NCBI GenBank assembly: GCA_004172935.1
Contig: SDZD01000008.1
Coordinates: 1 to 64,000, forward strand
From: a bacterium
GTDB taxonomy: Bacteria > Armatimonadota > Abditibacteriia > Abditibacteriales > Abditibacteriaceae
Length of the DNA: 64,000 nt
Reading direction: 5' to 3'
The notes beneath the pieces were generated by a model, which saw only the letters and a list, made by a program, of their open reading frames with translations, did not search any database and was not told the DNA's origin. The translations under genes and the position numbers were made by a program. Of this stretch, positions 15,252 to 24,345 are shown one piece after another (the first letter of the stretch is position 1; each line of letters begins with the position of its first letter).

Positions 15252-16394
15252 ATGAATTTGCATTCGCTCTTCGCTGAACGTTTTGGCGGCGAGCCGACGG
15301 TGGTGCTGCGCTCGCCGGGGCGCGTCAACCTCATCGGCGAACACGTCGACTATAACGATGGCTTCGTGCTGCCTATGGCCGTCTCGATGCAAACCGACAT
15401 GGTGTTGCGTCCGCGCGACGACCGTAAAGTCGTTTTGTATTCGCCGATTTTCGACTCGCAGATGGAGTTCTCGCTCGATGCTATCGAAAAACAGGGCACC
15501 TGGATTGACTTTGCGCAGGCTGTCGCATTCGTGCTGCACAACGACGGCGTGGAACTAACAGGATTTGAGGGCGTGGTCTGGTCGAACGTGCCGCTGGCGT
15601 CGGGGCTTTCCTCGTCGGCGAGCTTCGAGGTCGCGGTGGCACTGGCGTTTCTGGAACTCGCCAAAGCCGACAAATCGGCTGCCGAAGTCGCGCTGTTGTG
15701 CCAAAAAGCCGAAAACCAGTTCATCGGCGTCAACTGCGGCATCATGGACCAGATGGCGGTAGCGGCTTGCGAGAAAGACCACGCGCTACTTCTGGACTGT
15801 CGCGACCTCTCGATGCAACAGGTGCCATTCCAGTTGAAAGACCACGCCATCGTCGTGGTCGACTCGGACGCACCACGCGAGTTGGCCTCAAGCGCCTACA
15901 ATGCGCGCCGCACCCAATGCGAACAGGGCTTGGCCTTGTTACAGCAGTGGTATCCCGAAGCGAAGAGCCTGCGCGACATCACCCCCGACCAATTGGCGCT
16001 GCATTCGGGCGCACTGCCTGAAGAAGTCGCCAAGCGAGTGGCGCACGTCGTCGGTGAAATCGCGCGCACCGAAGAGGCCGTCGAGGCTCTGAAATCGGGC
16101 GACCTGGCGAAATTCGGGCGCAAGATGAACGAATCGCACGCATCTCTGCGCGATTTGTACGAAGTGACCAGCTTCGAACTCGACTTTTTGACCGACTGGG
16201 CGCGCAAGCAACCGGGCGTGTTGGGAAGCCGCATGACAGGCGCCGGATTCGGCGGCTGCACCGTGACTTTAGTCGAAAAGGACAAGGCCGATGAACTGAT
16301 TCAGCGCTTGATTCATGATTATGCCATTGCGACCGACCGACAGGCGCGTGGCTGGGTCTGTGAGGCGCAAGAGGGCGCCGAAATCCTGGGATAG
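15252..16394 (+). CDS. galK: Galactokinase
   Basis: Phosphorylates alpha-D-galactose to galactose-1-phosphate with ATP, the entry step of the Leloir pathway. The 380-residue GHMP kinase shows the galactokinase signature GRVNLIGEHVDYNDG (about 23-37), the ATP-binding loop PLASGLSSSAS (about 113-123) and the C-terminal motif RMTGAGFGGCTV. I chose the ATG at 15252 because the ORF's earlier start (15243) is a TTG three codons upstream with no support. No galT or galE is next to it; RecQ follows after 29 bp, which may be a chance operon. In this sugar-degrading setting it probably handles galactose from polysaccharide breakdown. Confidence 0.95.
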   Translation: MNLHSLFAERFGGEPTVVLRSPGRVNLIGEHVDYNDGFVLPMAVSMQTDMVLRPRDDRKVVLYSPIFDSQMEFSLDAIEKQGTWIDFAQAVAFVLHNDGVELTGFEGVVWSNVPLASGLSSSASFEVAVALAFLELAKADKSAAEVALLCQKAENQFIGVNCGIMDQMAVAACEKDHALLLDCRDLSMQQVPFQLKDHAIVVVDSDAPRELASSAYNARRTQCEQGLALLQQWYPEAKSLRDITPDQLALHSGALPEEVAKRVAHVVGEIARTEEAVEALKSGDLAKFGRKMNESHASLRDLYEVTSFELDFLTDWARKQPGVLGSRMTGAGFGGCTVTLVEKDKADELIQRLIHDYAIATDRQARGWVCEAQEGAEILG

Positions 16395-16423
16395 AACCAA
16401 GGCCGTTCTTCTTGGTTCGTTCC

Positions 16424-18352
16424 ATGCAACCTCTCGACATCCTTCAATCCACTTTCGGCTTCGACTCGTTTCGTGCGGGTCAGCTGGAAGTGGTGGACGA
16501 AATTTTAAACGGTTCGGGCCGCGCTCTCGCGGTGTTCCCGACGGGCGCGGGCAAATCGTTGTGCTACCAACTGCCCGCGCTGGCGTTGGAGGGCACCACA
16601 CTCGTCGTCTCTCCCCTGCTCGCTTTGATGAAAGACCAAATCGACTTTCTTCATTCGCGCGGGGTTTCGGCGGCTCGGCTCGATTCGACGCAGGATGCCG
16701 AAACGGCGCGTGGCATCGCCGATGACTTGCGATGCGGGCGCCTCAAAATGCTGTATGTGGCGCCCGAACGCTTCAATAACGAACGCTTTCGGGCCATGCT
16801 GCAAACCGTCAATCTATCGCTGTTCGCGATTGACGAGGCGCACTGTATCTCGGAGTGGGGCCATAACTTCCGCCCTGATTATCTGAAACTGGCGCGCTAC
16901 GTTGAGGAATTGGGCGTGCCGCGCGTGCTGGCCTTAACCGCGACGGCAACGCCCAAAGTAGCGCGCGCCATTTGCGAGCGCTTCGACATCCCCGCAAAGG
17001 GTTCGGTAAATACGGGATTCTATCGCCCCAACCTGAAGTTGTGCCTGACGCCAACCCCGGCGGCTCGGCGCCACGATTTGCTGCTTTCGCGGCTGCAAAA
17101 GCGGACACCGGGGGCAACAGTTGTCTACGTGACGCTACAAAAAACCGCTGAAGAAGTCGCGCAGTTCCTCGCCTCGAACGGTCTGGAAGCGCGCGCCTAT
17201 CACGCGGGTATGGAATCGGAAGCACGCGCTTCGACACAAGACTGGTGGATGGAATCGGACTGCCGTACCGTGGTGGCGACGATTGCGTTCGGCATGGGCA
17301 TCGACAAGAGCGATGTGCGCTACATCTACCACTTCAATCTGCCCAAAGGTTTGGAATCGTACGCTCAGGAGATTGGGCGCGCGGGACGCGACGGCAAACC
17401 GGCGGTAGTCGAGTTGTTCGCGGCGCGCGACGACGTGCCGACGCTGGAAAACTTCGTGTTTGGCGACACCCCCACCGAGGAATCGCTGCGCCAACTGGTC
17501 GAGTCGTTGGACGCGATGGGCGAAAAGTTCGCCCTCAAAGAAAACGAACTATCGGGCGCCTGCGATTTGCGCTCGCTGGTGTTGCGAACAGCCCTCACCT
17601 ACCTCGAACTGGACGGCGTGTTGAAGCAGGGCACGCCTTTCTACGCGGGCTACGAAGTCGCGCCCCTCAAAAACTGGAAGGCGGTTTACGAATCGTTCAG
17701 CCCCAAAGCCTCCGAATTTCTGGAGAAGTTGGTGGGCATTTCCAAGACAGGACGGACATGGACGAAGGTTGACCCCGATGCCGCCAGCCAACAGCTGAAC
17801 TGCCCACGCGCCCATGTGGTGCGCGCCGTCGAACTGTTGGAGCAGAAGAACGTCGCGCAAGTACGAGCCAGCGATGTCCGCCACGAGTTCACACGCTTAA
17901 TAGATGAGTTCGATGTCGATGCCATCGTGGCAGGCCTGATGGAGAAGTTCGCCGCGCGCGAAACCGGCGAAATCAAGCGCATCGGCGACGTGCTGAAGCT
18001 AGTCGAGTGCGCCAAGTGCCAGACGAACGCACTGGTAGGCTACTTCGGCGAGAAGCGCGGCGAACCCTGCGGCCACTGCTCGTACTGCGTATCGGGCCGG
18101 GCGGCCAAATTGCCGCCCGTCGCACCGCGCCCAGCGATAGAAACAGTGGTCGATAGCGACGAACTGGCGAGGCTCCAAACTGGCCACCCCGAAGCGCTGA
18201 AAACCCCGCGTCAACTGGCGCGCTTCCTGTGTGGGCTTTCATCGCCTGCGCTCTCCAAAGCTCGCCTGATGCGTAACTCGCTGTGGGGCTGTTTAGAGGG
18301 CTACCGCTTCGGCGATGTACTGGCCTGGTGCGAGGCGTGGGATAGTTTCTAA
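16424..18352 (+). CDS. recQ: ATP-dependent DNA helicase RecQ
   Basis: 3'-5' DNA helicase for recombination and fork repair, 642 residues from the ATG at 16424 (an in-frame TTG lies four codons earlier). Helicase motifs: Walker A PTGAGKS at 39-45, DEAH at about 137-140, and the GIDKSDVRYIYHFNLPKGLESYAQEIGRAGRDG block. A RecQ zinc module is present: CAKC at 529-532 and CGHCSYC at 549-555, preceded by a winged-helix-like region. The C-terminal HRDC domain of E. coli RecQ is not recognisable; only a short tail follows. Confidence 0.93.
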   Translation: MQPLDILQSTFGFDSFRAGQLEVVDEILNGSGRALAVFPTGAGKSLCYQLPALALEGTTLVVSPLLALMKDQIDFLHSRGVSAARLDSTQDAETARGIADDLRCGRLKMLYVAPERFNNERFRAMLQTVNLSLFAIDEAHCISEWGHNFRPDYLKLARYVEELGVPRVLALTATATPKVARAICERFDIPAKGSVNTGFYRPNLKLCLTPTPAARRHDLLLSRLQKRTPGATVVYVTLQKTAEEVAQFLASNGLEARAYHAGMESEARASTQDWWMESDCRTVVATIAFGMGIDKSDVRYIYHFNLPKGLESYAQEIGRAGRDGKPAVVELFAARDDVPTLENFVFGDTPTEESLRQLVESLDAMGEKFALKENELSGACDLRSLVLRTALTYLELDGVLKQGTPFYAGYEVAPLKNWKAVYESFSPKASEFLEKLVGISKTGRTWTKVDPDAASQQLNCPRAHVVRAVELLEQKNVAQVRASDVRHEFTRLIDEFDVDAIVAGLMEKFAARETGEIKRIGDVLKLVECAKCQTNALVGYFGEKRGEPCGHCSYCVSGRAAKLPPVAPRPAIETVVDSDELARLQTGHPEALKTPRQLARFLCGLSSPALSKARLMRNSLWGCLEGYRFGDVLAWCEAWDSF

Positions 18353-18378
18353 GAGTGGTTAGTGCTTAGTTTGGTTGG
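18353..18378 (-). repeat. ACTAA-rich dispersed repeat, copy 2
   Basis: On the minus strand this reads as ACTAAGCACTAACCACT, the same word set as copy 1. It starts at the recQ stop codon; nothing else is visible before the dehydrogenase gene at 18490. Confidence 0.5.
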
Positions 18379-18489
18379 CGGGGTAACGTTCGTCTTGCAC
18401 GGTACGGGGCGCCAGCCATTACGAGTTGTAGCCATAGAGTGTTCATACCTCGTGCTGTTTGGATGAGCCAAGTTGCCCTCACTCCAAAA

Positions 18490-19437
18490 TCAGTTCACGA
18501 GGTTTTGGGGTGTTCCTGCCACGAAAGACTCCATGTTAGCTATGAGTTGGTCAGCGAGGTGTTCGAGCGATTGGACGCTGGCCCATGCGATGTGAGGAGT
18601 AATGATAAGATTGGGCAAATTGAGGTCGAGCAGAGGGTTGCCGTTAGCGGGAGGTTCTTCGTGGAGGACATCGGTTCCGGCTCCGGCGATGGTGCCCTGC
18701 ACAAGGGCTTTAGCAAGGGCTTTTTCATCGACAATACCGCCACGCGCACAGTTGATGAGCAGGGCATCGCTGCGCATGAGGGATAGTTCGGAGGTGCTGA
18801 TGAGATTGCGGGTTTGGTCGCTGAGCGGGCACAACACGGTGACGACATGACTTTGCCGAAGAACATCCTCGAAAGAAGCGCGACCTGAACGGATGTGACT
18901 GGAGCCTTTGTGTTCGGCGATGAGGACGTTCATGCCGAATGCCTTAGCGATGGCTTCGACGCGGCGCGCGAGGGCGCCATAACCGATAATGCCCATCGTA
19001 CTTCCCGACAAGGCGAGGGGCATTTTTTCCAGAAGCAAGGCGTAGGTGGGCGACTTCTGCCAGTTACCCGCAGTGATGGTGTCGCGGTAATCGAGAAGTT
19101 GGCGACGCAGTGCCAACGTCAGGGTGAAAACGTGGTCGGGTACGGAGATAGACCAATGGCGCACGTTGCAAACCGTGACTCCGCGCGCTTTGCAAGCGGC
19201 GAGGTCGATGTGGTCGAAGCCAGTAGCCGACACGGCGATGAGGCGCAGCGATGGTGTCGCTTCCAATACTTCGGCACTAATGGGCACACGATTGGTGATA
19301 GCGATGGTCGCGCCCGCGAGTCGCTGCGCGATTTGTTCGTCGGGGGTATGCGGATATTCTTGCCACTCGTGAGGGAATGCAGGGGTGCGTAAGGGAACTC
19401 GAATGGCGTTGCGATCTAGAAAGACGATGCGTTCCAT
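18490..19437 (-). CDS. D-2-hydroxyacid dehydrogenase
   Basis: NAD(P)-dependent D-isomer 2-hydroxyacid dehydrogenase of 315 residues, cytoplasmic. The dinucleotide-binding motif is GIIGYG (149-154); the catalytic residues fall in CARGG (Arg232), HEEPP (Glu261) and TPHIAW (His282). Best guess within the family is a glycerate/hydroxypyruvate reductase-like enzyme, but substrate preference cannot be read from the sequence. It is a single gene, convergent with recQ and followed on the other side by the tetR gene in the same direction, 115 bp upstream. Confidence 0.88.
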   Translation of the reverse strand: MERIVFLDRNAIRVPLRTPAFPHEWQEYPHTPDEQIAQRLAGATIAITNRVPISAEVLEATPSLRLIAVSATGFDHIDLAACKARGVTVCNVRHWSISVPDHVFTLTLALRRQLLDYRDTITAGNWQKSPTYALLLEKMPLALSGSTMGIIGYGALARRVEAIAKAFGMNVLIAEHKGSSHIRSGRASFEDVLRQSHVVTVLCPLSDQTRNLISTSELSLMRSDALLINCARGGIVDEKALAKALVQGTIAGAGTDVLHEEPPANGNPLLDLNLPNLIITPHIAWASVQSLEHLADQLIANMESFVAGTPQNLVN

Positions 19438-19552
19438 TGGCAGGGGTCGGTGCCAATGCTGTGCAGGGCCTGAGCCATGAAGCGAGAAGAAAAATACTCC
19501 TAAAGCTTTCTTCTGATTCCCCTTACATGAATTGAAAACTGATGGTCAGGTT

Positions 19553-20122
19553 TTAACTTGATGTCGAGTTAGATACGGCGCGCAAGATTTCGTCTGACAA
19601 TTCGGCATCATCTACAGCACGGGCCAAAACCATTGCGCCAACCATGCTGGCATAAGTCGCCAGAGCTTTCTCTCGTTTGACGGCTTGCGATTTACCTGGC
19701 ACAAGGCCAGTTAACAGATCAAGAAGGGCGCGTGTGCCTTGAGTGACGGCATGGCGCACCGAAGTGCCCTGACGGGCCACTTCTGGCCCCAGAGCAGCGA
19801 TAGCACAACCAGTGCCGACTGAATCGCGATGATTGTCGGACAGATACCTGGAGAGGATGGTGGATAAAGGCTCGGCGTCTTCGGTGTTGTCGCAGATTTG
19901 CTTCCAGTGGTTGAGTGAATCGGTGAGGGCACGGGCACTGGCTTGAGCGATGAGATCTTCCTTGGAGGCGAAATGCCCATAAAATCCGCCATGTGTGAGT
20001 CCGGCGCTCTTCATGACATCGGCCACACCTACGCCATCAAATCCCTTCTCACGAAAGAGATTAGCCGCCACATCCAATATCCGCTCCCGATTTTGGGCCG
20101 CCTGTTTTCTTGTGCTTTTCAT
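19553..20122 (-). CDS. TetR/AcrR-family transcriptional regulator
   Basis: One-domain TetR repressor of 189 residues. The N-terminal helix-turn-helix spans KSTRKQAAQNRERIL to THGGFYGHFASKEDLI; the C-terminal ligand-binding part has AIAALGPEVARQ, as in the YcdC/TetR_C_33-like group. I take the ATG at 20122 rather than the earlier Met (20170), because the 16 extra codons lie in the operator and are AT-rich. The perfect inverted repeat 24-45 bp upstream suggests autoregulation. No flanking gene is divergent from it, so its main target is either the downstream dehydrogenase or elsewhere. Confidence 0.9.
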   Translation of the reverse strand: MKSTRKQAAQNRERILDVAANLFREKGFDGVGVADVMKSAGLTHGGFYGHFASKEDLIAQASARALTDSLNHWKQICDNTEDAEPLSTILSRYLSDNHRDSVGTGCAIAALGPEVARQGTSVRHAVTQGTRALLDLLTGLVPGKSQAVKREKALATYASMVGAMVLARAVDDAELSDEILRAVSNSTSS

Positions 20123-20145
20123 CGCATTTCCCCTCACACAATAGT

Positions 20146-20167
20146 ATATATGACGTATATCATATAT
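20146..20167. promoter_or_regulatory. Candidate TetR operator
   Basis: Perfect inverted repeat with 8-bp arms ATATATGA and TCATATAT separated by 6 bp (CGTATA), 23 bp upstream of the repressor start. Size and symmetry suit a TetR dimer. The AT-rich arms could also contain the -10 region. Confidence 0.75.
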
Positions 20168-20177
20168 CAATTTTTGA

Positions 20178-20215
20178 GCGCGTTGATGCCCCTGCTATGC
20201 AGGGCATCAACGCGC
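20178..20215 (-). terminator. Long hairpin after the S9 peptidase
   Basis: Stem of about 17 bp with one bulged C and a TAT loop (arms begin GCGCGTTGATGCC and end GGCATCAACGCGC), placed just past the stop codon of the minus-strand peptidase. There is no T-tract on either strand, so it may stabilise mRNA or need Rho rather than act as a classical terminator. Confidence 0.55.
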
Positions 20216-20223
20216 CATAGGTA

Positions 20224-22215
20224 TCACTGTTTGACTACTGGTTGATGCGTCTTCAAAGCTTCATCCAAACCGGGGATAAGCGAGGTGCCGTTCGGCACCA
20301 AAGTGCTTGAACCTTGCAGGTTATCGCCGATGGGTTCGGAGGGGAGTCCGAAAATCTGACCCAAAAAGCTTTCCATGATGGAATAGAAGGCCATTTTGTT
20401 TTCGGGACGCACGAAACCGTGTCCTTCGTCGGGATAGAGGACATAAGCCACTGGAAGCCCGGCCTCTTCCATGACCTGAACCATCTGGTCGGATTCAGCT
20501 TGCACCACTCTGGGGTCGTTGGCCCCTTGCCCGATGAGCAAAGGGACACGAATATGCTTGACTCTGGTGATGGGCGATTGAGCCAGAAGCCGCTCACGGT
20601 CATCGGGCAATTCGGGGTTTCCGACGCGGCTGAACCAGCTCGATTCGAGCAATGGTTTCCAGTAAGCGGGGAAGCTTTCGATGAGCGAAACAAGGCTGGA
20701 AGGCCCAACCAAATCGACGCCAGCGGCAAATCGGTCGGGAGTGAAGGTGAGGCCAACCAACGTGGCATAACCACCATAAGAACCTCCGAAGATGGCGACG
20801 GTATCGCGGCTGGTGATTCCTTGCGCGATGGCCCAATCGACGGCGTCAATGAGGTCATCATGCATAGCTCCTGCGAACTGGTGGTTCGCTGCGTTGATGA
20901 AGTTCTTGCCGAACCCTGTCGAACCTCGGTAGTTGACGCTTAAGACAGCATAACCTCGGTTCGCCAGCCACTGATGGAAAGGATGGAATCCATATTCATC
21001 GCGCGCCCAAGGGCCACCATGAACCAGAAGAATCATTGGCGAAGGCTGGGAAGGTTGCCCACTACCAGTGGGGTCGGCAGCAAATGGCAGGGTGTAGTAC
21101 GAAACCAGAGGTAGCCCATCGCGCGCCGGAATTTCGACGGGGTGCATTTCTCGCAGATTCAAGCCATCGAGTTCCGGCCTGATGGTGAAAAGGTCGGTCA
21201 GCTGTTTCTGGTCGCGATCTAGAATTTTATATGCGCCAGCATGATTGGCCTGTTCGTTGACGATGATAGCCTTTCGACTATCGCGGCTCAGGCTCACCAC
21301 AGAGAAACTACCCGGCAAAGCACTCAACAGCTCGAAGTCCGCAACCCAATCCTCTTCCAAAACATTCCACTGTCTTTTCAAACGATTGGTAGAGTAAGCC
21401 AATAGCCTTTCGGTGATGGGGTCTAGGAAGCAATCGGCGATGTCGGCTGCGGGACTCATTCCGAGTACCTCTTCGCTGCCATCGGCGGGGTTAATCCATA
21501 CCAAGGCGCTGGTGTCGCGTCCGCGACTGCTGGCGGCTAGAATAGAGCCGGTTTCCGAAACGCCGATTACTCCAGTGCTTAGGGCATCTTCGGGAGCTAA
21601 CTTAAACAGAGGAGTCCATTCGTCCCCTTCACGCTTGTAATATTGGATTCCTCCGTCCGGCGAGTTTTTGGAGGCGACTCGCACGGCGAAAGCCTTATCG
21701 ACGACGATCTCGCCGTATTCGTCGTTTTGCAGCACGAACGTCAGCTTTCCAGTGACGATGTTGACCTTCCAAACGTCGCTGAACTGCTTGTTGCGCGCGT
21801 TGAGGCCGAAGACGCAGTCATCGGGAAAGTCGTAGCTCAATTTGTAGAATCCTACCCTCGAATCGGCAAAGGGGGTGAGGCACCTGACATTCCCGGTCGC
21901 AATTTCCAGAGAGTAGAGCAACCAATTCTCATCGCCGCCCGAATCCTGCAAATAGATGATGTGGTTACCGCTCTTCGACCACTGATAGTTGGCGATGCCA
22001 CGTCCTTTATCGAAGGTCATAGCTTTAGCCGACTGCCAATCCTCGAAGCTCCCCACCCAAATATTCATGACGCCATCAATGGGAGCCAAAAAACTGATGA
22101 ATGTGCCATCGGGACTGATTTGCGCATTGCGCCGGCTAGGGTTTCCGAAGAATAAAGAACGGCCAATGAGACTCGTCGATGAGGACGAGTCGGGCTGCGT
22201 CTGAGATGAACTCAT
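20224..22215 (-). CDS. S9-family prolyl oligopeptidase-like peptidase
   Basis: Serine peptidase/acylaminoacyl-peptidase-like protein of 663 residues. Residues 1-390 look like a beta-propeller with repeated WxxS/DxxxI-type blades (NAQISPDGTFISFL, NYQWSKSGNHIIYL); the C-terminal alpha/beta-hydrolase has GGSYGG with the nucleophile near 477, Asp in GQGANDPRV near 566 and His in DEGHGF near 598. The oxyanion region is VLLVHGGPWARDEYG. No signal peptide, so probably cytoplasmic, where it would trim oligopeptides. It stands alone, with its 3' end near the tetR operator. Confidence 0.9.
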   Translation of the reverse strand: MSSSQTQPDSSSSTSLIGRSLFFGNPSRRNAQISPDGTFISFLAPIDGVMNIWVGSFEDWQSAKAMTFDKGRGIANYQWSKSGNHIIYLQDSGGDENWLLYSLEIATGNVRCLTPFADSRVGFYKLSYDFPDDCVFGLNARNKQFSDVWKVNIVTGKLTFVLQNDEYGEIVVDKAFAVRVASKNSPDGGIQYYKREGDEWTPLFKLAPEDALSTGVIGVSETGSILAASSRGRDTSALVWINPADGSEEVLGMSPAADIADCFLDPITERLLAYSTNRLKRQWNVLEEDWVADFELLSALPGSFSVVSLSRDSRKAIIVNEQANHAGAYKILDRDQKQLTDLFTIRPELDGLNLREMHPVEIPARDGLPLVSYYTLPFAADPTGSGQPSQPSPMILLVHGGPWARDEYGFHPFHQWLANRGYAVLSVNYRGSTGFGKNFINAANHQFAGAMHDDLIDAVDWAIAQGITSRDTVAIFGGSYGGYATLVGLTFTPDRFAAGVDLVGPSSLVSLIESFPAYWKPLLESSWFSRVGNPELPDDRERLLAQSPITRVKHIRVPLLIGQGANDPRVVQAESDQMVQVMEEAGLPVAYVLYPDEGHGFVRPENKMAFYSIMESFLGQIFGLPSEPIGDNLQGSSTLVPNGTSLIPGLDEALKTHQPVVKQ

Positions 22216-22275
22216 GGTGCCTCGTATTTTAACACTCGCAATTTGAAATAAGACCGTGCAAGCTCTCTAGGCGAT

Positions 22276-23571
22276 TCACTGCACATTGTTCACGGCGTCA
22301 TCCCCAGAGCCGGAGTAGAGGTCGAGCGGGGCATCGAACTCGACTTTGATAACGGTTATATCGTCATCCAAAACATCTTGCGGCACTGCAATCCAGGTGA
22401 TTCCGGGCAGATGCGCCCACGGCGCGCCGCCGCTGACATGATGCTTCAATTCGTGGTTAGAGCCGACGACGGAGGCACTTTTAATCGGGTTGCGAATACC
22501 CTTCACAGCGATTTCGTCGCGGGGAATGTCGAAGAGAAACAGGTACAACGTGTGCCTATCGGCGGATAGAGTGGATGGGCCATAAAAATGGCCGTGGGGG
22601 AGTCCGCTCGTCGTGCCATAAAGAGCCTCGCCGTGTTTGTGCGCCCATCGCCCGATTTTTTGCAGCAGTTCGGTTTGTTCGGGCTGAAGCGAGCCATCGA
22701 CTTTGGGGCCGATGTCGAGCAACAGGTTGCCGCCCATTCCGGCGCATTCGGCCAAAATCCTCATGCATTCGCGCGGGGTTTTGAAGTTGGTATCGCCCTC
22801 GAAGTACCCCCAGTGGTCGTTGCTGGTGAGGCATAGTTCCCAAATCTGCTTCGGAGTTTGGATGGGCACTGCCTGTTCGGGGGTGCCGTAATCGCCGTAG
22901 CCCCCCATGCGTGAGTTGACGATGACGCCGGGCGCCCACTGCTGCAACTGGTCGCGCAACTCCTCGAAGCGCCATTGTTCGGGGTCGCGCTCCCAGTCGC
23001 CATCAAACCACAACAGGTCGGGTTTGTACTCGGTGCAAAGCTCCTTAAGTTGGGCGCGGTGGAAAGCGAGGAAGTTCTCCCACCGCTGCGTGGACTCGCC
23101 GTTTTGTGGGTAGCCAAACGGGTTCGAGTGCATGTTGCTGTGGTCGTGCGGTTGCCAGCCTTTAGGTAACACCGAGGCGTAATCGGGATGAGTCCAATCG
23201 AGGTGCGAGAAGTACAAACCGACTTTGAGGCCATGCTTACGCAGCGCGTCGCAGTAGGGGCCGATGAGGTCGCGTCCGGCGGGGGCGCCTTCAACCGAGT
23301 TCAAATGGCTGACTTTGGTGGGCCACAGCGCGAAGCCATCGTGGTGCTTGGTGGTGAGAACGGCATATTTGGCGCCCGCCTCGGCGAAGAGTCGCGCCCA
23401 GACGTCGGGGTCATAGTGGCTGGCGGTGAACTCACTGGCCTGCGCCATGTAATCTTCGTGCGAGATTTCGCCATTGAAGAAAGCCCACGATTCACTGGTT
23501 CGGCCTGTCGAATAGATGCCCCAGTGCAAAAAGACGCCAAATTTGGCCTCGGCAAACCAAGGTTGCAACAT
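22276..23571 (-). CDS. GH29 alpha-L-fucosidase
   Basis: Retaining alpha-L-fucosidase, 431 residues, without a signal peptide. Family features: KFGVFLHWGIYS (10-21), the KHHDGF loop (75-80) and the catalytic nucleophile Asp190 in LLWFDGDWE. Later GNLLLDIGPKVDGSL closes the barrel, and the last 100 residues form a beta domain. The ORF runs 28 codons further upstream; I prefer the ATG at 23571, although the best Shine-Dalgarno (AAGGAGGGG) is about 22 bp before it, immediately next to an in-frame TTG, so the start is uncertain. Together with the GH95-like gene it suggests intracellular fucoside use. Confidence 0.9.
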   Translation of the reverse strand: MLQPWFAEAKFGVFLHWGIYSTGRTSESWAFFNGEISHEDYMAQASEFTASHYDPDVWARLFAEAGAKYAVLTTKHHDGFALWPTKVSHLNSVEGAPAGRDLIGPYCDALRKHGLKVGLYFSHLDWTHPDYASVLPKGWQPHDHSNMHSNPFGYPQNGESTQRWENFLAFHRAQLKELCTEYKPDLLWFDGDWERDPEQWRFEELRDQLQQWAPGVIVNSRMGGYGDYGTPEQAVPIQTPKQIWELCLTSNDHWGYFEGDTNFKTPRECMRILAECAGMGGNLLLDIGPKVDGSLQPEQTELLQKIGRWAHKHGEALYGTTSGLPHGHFYGPSTLSADRHTLYLFLFDIPRDEIAVKGIRNPIKSASVVGSNHELKHHVSGGAPWAHLPGITWIAVPQDVLDDDITVIKVEFDAPLDLYSGSGDDAVNNVQ

Positions 23572-23693
23572 GATGGGCGCGAGTATTACCAAACCCCTCC
23601 TTGCATTGAAAAATGAATAATGAGATTCTCGCAAACGAACCCCTCTGAGAAGCAAATCGACGTTTAGGCTAGAGAACGTTAAGCTGAGTCCTC

Positions 23694-24263
23694 ATGGCAA
23701 CTCCCAAAACATTGGTTAACATTATCGGGCCGCAAGCTGTGGGTAAGATGACGGTGGGGCAGGAACTGAGTCGAGCTACGGGCTACAAGTTCATGAGCAA
23801 CCACCAAACCATTGATATGCTGTTGCCCATTTTCGAGTTTGGCACCCCTTCGTTCAAACGCTTGCTGTTCGACTTTCGTGTCAGCATCTTCGAGGAAGTG
23901 GCCGCTAGTGATCTTCCCGGCTTTATTTTTTCCTATGTGCCAGACTTCGATTCTGCTCTAGACCGAGGGCAGACAGAGTGTTACATAACGCCTTTTTTAA
24001 GGCGGGGAGGTCAGGTCTTGTTTGTTGAGTTAGAGGCTTCGCTTCCGACCAGACTGGAGCGCAACCTGACCGAACATCGCCAACAGCATAAACCCTCGAA
24101 ACGTGACACCACATTCTCCGAACAACTTTTGCTCGAAGGAGAAGAATGTCGTTCCAATTCAGATGGAAATTTTCCTTATCCTCACCCCCATTTGAAAATC
24201 ATCAATGATGCTCTTTCGCCCCAAGAAGTTGCATCACAAATCTGCGCTCACTTTGGCCTATGA
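23694..24263 (+). CDS. P-loop kinase-like protein, 189 aa
   Basis: Small NTPase with a Walker A GPQAVGKMT near residues 12-20 and a shape like a shikimate or nucleoside monophosphate kinase (phosphoryl transfer fold; VLFVELEASLPTRLERN resembles the strand and LID-leading helix). No specific substrate residues are recognisable. It is divergent from the GH29 gene, with 122 bp between starts. Lower GC than its neighbours suggests possible acquisition, but I have not measured this. Confidence 0.65.
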   Translation: MATPKTLVNIIGPQAVGKMTVGQELSRATGYKFMSNHQTIDMLLPIFEFGTPSFKRLLFDFRVSIFEEVAASDLPGFIFSYVPDFDSALDRGQTECYITPFLRRGGQVLFVELEASLPTRLERNLTEHRQQHKPSKRDTTFSEQLLLEGEECRSNSDGNFPYPHPHLKIINDALSPQEVASQICAHFGL

Positions 24264-24345
24264 TGCTTTCTCAAAATCGAAGGATTAAAGGCACCACAGC
24301 GAGAGGGCACGGGTATCCAAGGAGAGATATTTCCCTTTTGATGAA

